This document shows positions 55,816-64,000 of a DNA stretch of 64,000 bases, piece by piece. The stretch covers positions 12,144,812-12,208,811 of the forward strand of contig NC_083604.1 in the NCBI RefSeq assembly GCF_029168945.1. Direction: 5' to 3'. The translations under genes were made by a program, and so were the position numbers. The stretch is from Cannabis sativa (Eukaryota > Streptophyta > Magnoliopsida > Rosales > Cannabaceae). The notes beneath the pieces are model-generated. The model made no database searches, was not told the origin of the DNA, and worked only from the letters and a program-made list of their open reading frames with translations. Every line of letters begins with the position of its first letter. Position 1 is the stretch's first letter.

Positions 55816-57919
55816 ATGGCTGGTCATGAGGAAAACAACAACAGTCGTCCTGAAGAGACTAATCGTTGTCCTGGTAAAGAGCCAATGGGCTCGCGGAGGC
55901 CACCCACTTCAAGAACTACGCGTTCAACACGATCAACAAGTTCAAGAATAAGTCAACGTGATAATGATCAAAACCTAGAAACTGGAAATGAGGAAACCGA
56001 TATTGAAGCTGGTGGTTATGTTCCTAAGAGTGAGGATGCCATGATCCCACTAGGTACGTACCATTGGTTGAACTGGAAAATCGCCAACTCCGGCAACAAC
56101 TGACCGAGGCTAACCAACAAACACTGAGTTAGAGAGAAAGGCAACTGCAGCCAGGGCAACTCAAGAAAACACTGCACAAAATCAACCTGATCCTAGAGCG
56201 AGAAGGTCGCGAGGTAGACCTCAAGGTTCAAGAACCAGGAGGCAGGAGACAGCTTAGGAAAACCCCCAAAACACTCAGGAGGAGCAACCTGGGGAAACTG
56301 AGGATGTTCCAGAAGATGAATGACCAAATAATCAGGCACCTCGTCAAGAAGTGCCTCGGAGACCCAGGGGATTCACAACCCAAGGGAATGAAAATAATGA
56401 CTTACTAGAGTCTTCTCGTAGGAATGAGAACAGAAGGCAACCCAGGACTAGGGAAATAGAAATCCCTTGTGGTAACGAGAGAAATCCTGGGACTCAACCT
56501 AGGACAAGTGGGTTACCACTGAGACACCGTTAATGTCCTTCTCGCACTGATAGGGAGGAGGCATATACACACCCGCAGGGGGGTGTATCTAACCTTTCCC
56601 AAACGAGAATTATGCATGACAAGGAAAGTTCTAGCTCAGGACGTTCACATTCTCAAGATCACAGTCGATCTATGCGAGGAGATGATAGGTCCGTCGCAGT
56701 AATGATCGAGAAAGTATGAGCACGACCAGGAGTCACCAATCCGAGAGTTACTCAGGTACAAGGTCAACAAGCAACTATGATCAAAGACAGCCAGATCTTC
56801 GTGAGTAATTGAATCGGAAAAAGCCTGATTTACGCCAACAACTCAATTCTAATCAAAAGCAAGATGATCCAATCCAATTGCGAATCAGTGAGTTAGAAAA
56901 TAAATTCAAGAAATACCAGGATGAGAAATATGGGAAACTGTCCGCTTACGACTCAGATGAAGAGCTTGAACCCTTCCATCCAATCATTATGAATTGTGAA
57001 TTTCCCCAAGGATTTAAAAACCCTCACGTCTTGCCGTATGATGGGACTAGGATTCGGTCACTCACCTCAACAATTTCAATACCATTATGCGAGCCAACAA
57101 TGTCACGAATAACTTACATTGTATTTTATTCCCCACTTCGCTGACTGGGGCAGCGAGCAACTGATTCAACAAATTCACCCATCACTCAATTACCTCTCGG
57201 GAACAGCTGTCTAAGGATTTCAAAAAGCAATTTCAAGCAGCAAGAGACAGGCGACCTGAAGCGTCTTCCCTTACTAACGTGAAGTAGCAGCCGGGCGAGT
57301 CACTTAAGGCCTATTTAAGTCATTTCAGTACAGCCGATGCTAGAGTTAGAAACTTGAACGACAATATACAGCTTACTGCTCTTCAAGCAGGGATTACGAC
57401 TGACCTCTCAACAACTGGAGGCAAGCTGTGGGGTGACTTACAGGGTCACCCAGTGAAAAAATTAGTGAGTTCAATGAAAGAGCTCAAGTGTTTGTACGAA
57501 AAAAGGAGGCAAGGAATGAGATAAAATTGCTAAAGACTGGCTCAGGAGGTAAACCTAGCACTGTCTCAACAAGCACTCGACAAAGGCTGACAATCCAAGA
57601 GGCTCTAGCACAAAGATAAAATATAACTAAGGAATCAGCCAAAGATAAGAAAAAATAGGAGAAGCACGATACGTACATGCGAATTTACACTATTTATATC
57701 GAGCTTAATGAAACTCGGGAAAATATTTTCCTTGGACCTGAGCATAGGGTTGCCTTTGCAAGCCTAAGCCCATGAGACATGCGAGGCACAAACAGGATGC
57801 AACGAAATTTTGTAGATTTCACAAGGACATAGGGCATACAACAGATGAATGTTGTCAGTTGAAAGATGAGATAGAGAACCTTATCTCGTGTGGTTACTTT
57901 CAACAGTATGTAAAATGAC
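55816..57919 (+). pseudogene. gag of element D, decayed
   Basis: ATG at 55816 (MAGHEENNNSRPEETN), with a Ser/Thr/Arg-rich N-terminus. Repeated stops follow. Capsid-like pieces occur near 56900-57500 and the zinc segment KFCRFHKDIGHTTDECCQLK near 57807-57866, then DEIENLISCGYFQQYVK and a stop. Frames change several times. Confidence 0.75.
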
Positions 57920-58143
57920 AAGGTAATGGACAAAACCAGCCAAATCCGCCCAATAACCCGGGCAACCAAAGATTACAACCTCCTCCAGTTGAAGGAGATG
58001 ACATTTTGATTATCTCAGGAGGGCCACATCTCGCTGGAGAAAGTAGCAATGCCTAAAAGAGATATGTCAACGAGATAAAAAACGAGCGGTCAGTTTTCGT
58101 TCCAGAACCATCAAAGAAAGCTAAGAATGAAGAACCTCCAATT

Positions 58144-60440
58144 GTGTTTTCAGGAGAAAACACAAAGCACGTGAGGTATCCACACGTCGACCCACTTGTA
58201 ATTACTATCCAACTCGCCAACAAAAGAATAAAAAGGGTGATGGTGGATAATGGAAGCTCAGTGAATATCCTTTACAAGGAAACATTAAAGAAAATGGGAT
58301 TGGAAAATGCTAAGTTAAAACCTTGCATGGTGAATCTATGTGGATTTATCGAAGATAGTGTCACCAGTCAAGGAGTTATTGAACTCCCGTTGACTGTGGG
58401 CGCACCACCATTATCCACAACTGTGATGCAAGATTTCTTAGTTGTTGACTTACCATCGGCCTATAACATATTGTTGGGTCGACCTGCACTAATTGGCCTA
58501 GCGGCAGTTAGTTCAATTAAACACCTATCTTTGAAGTTTCAGACACCAACATGTGTAGGTGTAGTGTGAGGTGACCAACTACTGGCTCATGAATGCTATC
58601 GCATAGAGCTACAAAATAAGAAGGCCGACCATCTATTAATGGCAGTCATAATGAAGGAAGGCGAGAAATAGGATGAAGATCTAGATCCCCGAGTTCAAGA
58701 TGAGAAGAATCAATTGAAACCAATTAAGGAATTGGAGGAGGTTATTTTAGATCCAAAAAATCCCACAAAGTGTGTATTCATTGGGAAAAATTTGGATGAG
58801 AAACTAAAATAACAGCTAATAAGTTTTCTGAAGGCAAACCAGGATCAGTTTGCCTGGAGCCATTTAGATATGATAGGGATTGACCCTAAATTTATTTGCC
58901 ACCACTTGAATATCGATCCTAATTACCCAGTAAAGAGGCAAAAAAGGTGACCCCTGGACTCTAAAAGACTAGGGGAACTCAAAGAAGAAGTGGACAAGTT
59001 GCTGACCAATGATTTTATACGCGAGGCATTCTACCCCTCGTGGATATCTAATCCTGTCCTTGTCCCAAAACCAAATGGTACTTGGAGAACTTGTATCGAC
59101 TTTTCAGATTTAAACAAAGCATGTCTAAAGGATTGCTTCTCACTACCAAGGATCGACCAGTTGATGGATGCAACAGCTGGACACAAGCTAATGACATTCA
59201 TGGATGCATATTCTGGATATAACGAGATCAAAATGCATGTCCCTGATCAAGAGCATACAAGTTTCGTAACCGACATAGGACTTTATTGTTATAAAGTCAA
59301 GCCTTTTGGTTTGAAGAATGCTTGGGCAACGTATCAATGACTAGTAAATGAAATGTTTGAAAAGCAAATAGGAAGGAATATGGAAGTCTATATCGATGAT
59401 TTGTTGGTAAAGTCATTAAAAAGTGAAGATCATACACAGGACCTCGTGGAGTGCTTTGAAACACTCAGAGAGTACAACATGAAACTCAACACAAAAAAGT
59501 GTTCCTTCGGAGTCTCCTCGTGGAGGTTTTTGGGATTCATAGTCAACGTGAGGGGCATTGAAGCAAATCCTGAGAAAATATTAAGGCTTTGATAGAAATG
59601 CCATCGCCTACCAAGCCAATGGAAGTCCAGGCCTTGACAGGAAGAATGACAACTCTAAACAGATTCATCTCGAAATCAACTGACAAGTGCCTACCATTCT
59701 TCAATGTCTTGCGAGGCAACAAAAAGTTCGAATGGACAAACAAGTGTGAGGAGGCCTTCAAGAGCATAATGAAGCACTTATCAACACCTCCAGTTTTGGC
59801 TAAACCAGTAACTGGAGAGACTTTATTCCTCTACTTGGATGTCTCGAACAATGCAATCAGTGTAGCATTGGTGCGAGAAGAGGGAAAGCATCAACAACCT
59901 GTTTACTATGTTAGTAAAAGGTTACTGGGGGCAGAATCGAGGTATCCCCCTCTTGAAAAACTTGCCCTATGGCTAATCCATGCATCTCGCAAATTAAGGC
60001 CTTACTTCCAGGCACATCCAATAAAGGTATTAACCGATCAACCACTAAGACAAGTTTTATCAAAACCAGACACTTCTGGAAGATTGATAAAATGGTCTAT
60101 TGAACTAGGGCAGTTCGACATAACTTATCACCCTAGAACATCCATCAAGGGCCAAGCTTTGGCAGGTTTCTTGATAGAAGTGATAATTCAAGATGAAAAT
60201 CCACTTATCCAACGAGACGCAAACACTTGGAAGTTGTACATGGATAAAGCATCTAATGAAAATGGCTCGGGTGCAGGGGTGATACTGATCTCGCCAGAAA
60301 ACTTTAAGTTTCACTATGCCCTAAGATTCTAATTTGACACTTAAAACAGCGAGGCTGAGTATGAAGCCTTGATAACTGGTTTATAACTATCAAAAATACG
60401 TGATATTAAAGATGAACAAAATTATTTAAAGAAGCGAAAA
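58144..60440 (+). pseudogene. pol of element D (PR-RT-RNase H-start of aRNase H), truncated
   Basis: Protease [12 protein letters not shown] near 58240 and [10 protein letters not shown] near 58472. RT 58990-59600 with KPNGTWRTCIDFSDLNKAC and the YIDD box (MEVYIDDLLVKS, near 59380). RNase H 59589-60150 (FLYLDVSNNAISVALVREE). Start of the second RNase H, WKLYMDKASNENGSGAG near 60229, ending in stops and NSEAEYEALITGL near 60345. A stop at 59338 and a frame change near 59585 also break it. Integrase is absent. Confidence 0.82.
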
Positions 60441-60624
60441 TCATAAGCATTTATACTGATAATATTAATCAATATAAAAATAAATACTTAATCAAATATA
60501 CTAGATTTCATCGTCCACCTTAATAATAAGGGAACTTAGAAACCTACAAGAAAATTAACTAATGAAAAGCGATAAACTAATACTGAGCGCTTAGTTGACT
60601 ACTGATCAATGAGAAACAATTGCT
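60441..60624. other. Unassigned junction sequence
   Basis: AT-rich, no ORF; lies between the truncated element D and the LINE remnant. Confidence 0.4.
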
Positions 60625-62056
60625 TTGTTGCAGGGTTCTTAGAGCCAAATATATGAGAGGTAATCACTTTTTGAATTGCTCCTATAAGAATTCAGACTCT
60701 TGCTTCTAAAAGAATGTTGTCAAAACTCAAGATGTTTTAAAGAAGGGGGCCTACAAGCTAATAAATGACGGGAAAGATACAAAGATATGGGAAGACCCGT
60801 GGGTAACCCATGGTAAAGATTTCGTTCCAAGACCAGCTGCCAATCACCCTAATGATGTGCGAAAGGTTTCTGATCTGTTGTTAGGTGATGGTGATTGGGA
60901 CATTAATAAACTTTATTCCCTTTTTCACTCTGAAACGATTCGTAATATCTTAAAGGGGGTAAACTGTGTGGGCAGGGGAAAGATCAGTGGATATGGACCA
61001 AAGAGCAATCCGATAGTTTCTCAAGTAAGTATGCGTACTTGGTCCAAGCCCTAGATCATGCTTCTCTTTTGGTTGTGGCACCTTCCGTTTGGAATAAATT
61101 GTGGAATAGTAAGGTGCTGGAGCGCCATAAGTTTTTGTGGTGGAGTATCCTCTCTGATGCACTACCTATTCACGCTCTTTTGGCAAGAGGTTGCACATCG
61201 ATGACTCCTCCTGTCCGATTTGTGGGATGGGGGAAGAATCCATAGAACACCTCTTTCTCAATTGTAACTTAGCCTTTTCATTTGTGGAGATCTTCCCCGT
61301 GGGGGATTTGGCCGATACCTGGATCTGGTGGTCATGTCTGGGATCGAGTGGTGGACAATATGGATGAGGTTTTCCTATGCCTCGCTAGTGGTGGACACGA
61401 TCTGGTGGGCCCTTAATGATAAGGTACACAACAATAATCTGAATAGCATCACACATTATATTTCCTCTATTACTCACTGCTATGTAGATTATGGCTCTTG
61501 GTTATTCCCTTCCCTGCCTGCTACGGTTACGGTCGCTTGGTCTCCACCCCCTGAAGACTGGATAAAGATTAACTGCAATGTAAAGTAGGGAGTGAGGCAA
61601 TGTGTGTGGTGGCTTTGGCTAGAGATTTTCTGGGAAAAGTTTTGTGGATTGCTACTGATATTTTGGACTTCGTTGATCCCCTTATTGGTGAAGTTATAGC
61701 TTGCTTACTTGCCCTGAAGATGGCAGACCTTTTGAAGTATCATTTTGTGATGATCGAAAGCGATTTTGAGATTGTGATTAATTTCTTGAAGGGGAAGTCT
61801 TCTGATTGGAGAGCTGATAATTACGTTCACCATTGTAATATGCTCTCTTCTTATATTTGTGGGTTGTAATTTTTCTTTTGTTTTGAGACTGTGTAATTTT
61901 GCGGTCCACAATGTAGCTAATTGGGTGTTTGATCATAACTTAAATGGTATGGTAGAGATATCTACTATACCGGTAGACATTATTTGTAATGACCATGAGG
62001 CCTAAGTTCCCTTATCTATTGACACAATTTTTCAAAAAAGAAAAAAGAAAAAACAA
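60625..62056 (+). mobile_element. L1-type LINE, 3' end, degraded
   Basis: Plus-strand pieces in order: AKYMRGNHFLNC and KKGAYKLINDGKDTKIWEDPW (the region before the RT zinc-binding domain), then VWNKLWNSKVLERHKFLWW...ALLARG (zf-RVT-like, near 61090-61190), then an RNase H-like part with WIKINCNVK and IGEVIACLLALKMADLL ... VMIESDFEIVINFLKG (61560-61810). Stops and a frameshift separate them. An A-rich tail of AAAAAAGAAAAAAG type lies near 62034-62056. The RT domain is missing, as in a 5'-truncated LINE insertion. Confidence 0.72.
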
Positions 62057-62462
62057 TGAGCACTTAAAGTGTTTTCTCTAGATTTCTCTATCTAAAACTG
62101 TCCTGAATTCTAAACGACCTAATCTTCTATTTATAGGATAGTAAAATGACTCATGTGCAAATAAACTTATTACAAATTACATATGGTAAATTTGCAATTA
62201 AAATAACAACTCAGAGTGAACACGTGGCGCGCTTGGATTGGTCCGTTTGGTGAGTCAGTGGACACGTGTCAGCGTTTGATTAGCTTAAAATGGAGCACTT
62301 TTGACTTTTTAGGTCCAACTTGGTCCCCACGGGTTGAGAAGGCCCACTTGCTGGCTAGGGAAGTGGGCCATACGTGTGGACCACGATGATCAGTGAGACT
62401 TACACACAGAAAGGGGGAGAGGGAGCTGGCTGGGAGCTGGCTGGCAGTTGGCAGGGGGACAA
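62057..62462 (+). mobile_element. 3' internal end of a family E element, ending in a PPT
   Basis: No ORF of note. The last bases GGCAGGGGGACAA form a polypurine tract directly before the LTR at 62463, so at least the final part is the 3' non-coding region of that element. An earlier AGAAAGGGGGAGAGGG near 62407 could be a second purine tract. The left boundary is not defined. Confidence 0.55.
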
Positions 62463-64000
62463 TGTTGGGTTTTATGCCCTAAATAAAACTCCATTTCAAT
62501 GTAATCTATTTTATTCAACATCAATAAAGAAACAGAAGTATTTTTCATTCATTTGTGTATGTTTTGGTTCACCATATCAATTGCTTGTCTATTTGATTTA
62601 TAAATTCATCTAAAACCCTTTTCACATACTTGATCCTGTTTATTGTGTTGTCAACACTTTGGAAAGTAAACATGACTATGTGAATAAAGTTTCCTAGATT
62701 TATGAGACACATGGTTTTACTGATATGATAATCTACAACAAGAGTTTACTTCCATTTGGAGAAATGCTATGTTCTTTCCAGAATATAGGTTAAAGTAAAG
62801 CTTAGGTTGGGTGCACGGAGTATGCATCGGAAGGGACCGATATTGAACTTTGACTTAGATTTATTAAACTTACCGTAATATCTATTCAAGTCAATATCTC
62901 CTAGTTGATCCTAGATCAAATGATCTTAATCTTGTTATGATTAGGCTCAATCTCAGGAGGCTATTCGTGTTCTTCGATTTTTTAGTTAAGCCTACTTTTA
63001 GGTCAGGGTGATACGTACATTTTGGGAACACGGTAGTGCAATTGAGTGGGAGCGCTAACATAAACATGGAATCTATAGCTTCTATCTGGCGAATAGTAAG
63101 CAAAGGATGATCTCCTTCGAGCTTCACCAAACGAAAATAAATGGTGGAGTACTCATTTCACATAAGCTGAAATATCATTTATACGGGGTCAAGTGTTTTA
63201 AGGATAAAATACACAGTAGGGTGTAACGGTAATCTAATCTCTTTACAGTGTAGATCATTCATATAGAGGATCATTGATCAAATTAGGATTATAACAATGG
63301 ATAACTAATGATGTGTCTATATGGTGGAACATATAGAGCATTCTATATACTGAGAGTGCAATTCTAAGTTCTATGCGTGGATTCAACGAAGAATTAATAA
63401 GTCAGTGAATTTAGGTTATAAATTCTTAATCTGCTTATTGGAAGCTCGGTTATATAGACCTATGGTCCCCCCACTAGTTGAGATAATATTGCTTGTAAGA
63501 CTCATATAATTGGTTTTGATTAATCAATTATAATTCTCAAATTAGACTATGTCTATTTGTGAATTTTTCACTAAGTAAGGGCGAAATTGTAAAGAAAGAG
63601 TTTTAGGGGCATATTTGTTAATTATGATACTTTGTATGGTTCAATTAATAAATATGATAAATGACAATATTATCTAATAATTATTTATAGTTATTAAATA
63701 GTTAGAATTGGCATTTAAATGGTTGAATTAGAAAATTGGCGTTTTTGAGAAAATCATATGCAAAAGTGATAAAACTGCAAAATTGCAAAAAGTGAGGCCC
63801 AAATCCATACTGCCATGGCCGGCCACTTTTATAGGAATTATCCTCTGATATTTTCATTATTTTAATGCCAAATAATTCAAACCTAACCCTAGTGGAATGC
63901 TATAAATAGATAGTGAAGGCTTCAGGAAAATTACACTTTTCATTCAGAAAAACCTGAGCCTCTCTCTCTCTATATCTGGCTGCCCACTCCGTCTCTTTCT
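62463..64000 (+). repeat. 3' LTR of a family E element, cut by the window end
   Basis: Starts TGTTGGGTTTTATGCCC and follows the H and F LTRs through shared blocks (for example GGGAGCGCTAA, GTCAAGTGTTTTAAGGATAAAATAC). A TATA-like GCTATAAATAGATAG lies near 63899. 1538 bp are present of about 1870 expected. Confidence 0.85.

Larger units (their letters stand above)
54752..60440 (+). mobile_element. Element D: truncated Tat-lineage Ty3/gypsy
   Basis: Plus-strand element with 5' LTR, PBS, gag, PR, RT, RNase H and the beginning of the archaeal-type RNase H. Integrase, any antisense ORF and the 3' LTR are missing. Similarity fades at about 60440. The coding region carries many stops. The left flank AATAT (54747-54751) has no partner. 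Confidence 0.85.

Noticed and set aside
60857..61245. A stand-alone host gene.
   Set aside because: The pieces match consecutive parts of a LINE ORF2 C-terminus with stops between them and an A-rich tail downstream.
1..64000. CRISPR arrays, operons, rRNA or tRNA genes.
   Set aside because: None seen. Tandem repeats here lack the spacer-repeat regularity of CRISPR, and the gene structures are eukaryotic.

Overview
This is a plant nuclear window, almost certainly from an AT-rich eudicot genome. The evidence is spliceosomal introns, Ty3/gypsy elements of the plant-specific Tat and Tekay (Del) lineages, Copia, LINE, MULE and hAT remnants, and one ordinary plant gene. A Rosales source is possible, but that is a guess from the general look of the LTR families. 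No rRNA, tRNA, CRISPR array or prokaryotic-style operon was seen.

Layout. 1-813 is the 3' end of a Tat-type element (family C), followed by a minus-strand Copia integrase scrap (814-1058). From 1059 to 29804 there is a five-level nest. A damaged element H (LTR 1059-2936, internal remnant, second-LTR fragment) is split at 3602/29003 by a solo LTR, F. F is split at 5064/28592 by a solo LTR, G, of a Tekay-like family in minus orientation. G is split at 5915/26569 by a full Tekay-type chromovirus, B (plus strand, LTRs 5916-7987 and 24493-26568). B is split in its 5' leader by a full Tat-type element, A (minus strand, 8218-19784). Target-site duplications can be read at every junction except the outermost, where H has lost its right end. 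A second Tat element, C (minus strand, 29848-41482, TSD GACTC), sits in a scarred junction at the right edge of H. Both A and C carry, between pol and the 3' LTR, a large antisense ORF with its own TATA box, a 5'-UTR intron and coding introns.

41483-44970 holds a MULE transposase scrap, an array of three imperfect palindromes and a hAT-type MITE (43816-44517, 8-bp TSD). 44980-49024 is the only intact host gene: 13 exons encoding a 347-residue DUF1664-family membrane/coiled-coil protein, with one apparent GC-AG intron. 49025-54751 is AT-rich and repeat-laden: tandem duplications, a SINE-like insertion with poly(A) and long direct repeats, microsatellites and two coding-like scraps.

54752-60440 is a truncated Tat element, D (5' LTR, gag, PR, RT, RNase H, then lost). 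It is followed by the 3' end of an L1-type LINE (60625-62056). At 62463 a fourth copy of the H/F LTR family begins, preceded by a polypurine tract, and runs off the window end.

How it fits together. All reverse-transcribing elements here are broken by stops or frameshifts, yet the LTR pairs of A, B and C remain similar. They look like fairly young insertions that decayed in place or were mobilised in trans. The host gene appears unaffected by the surrounding repeats.
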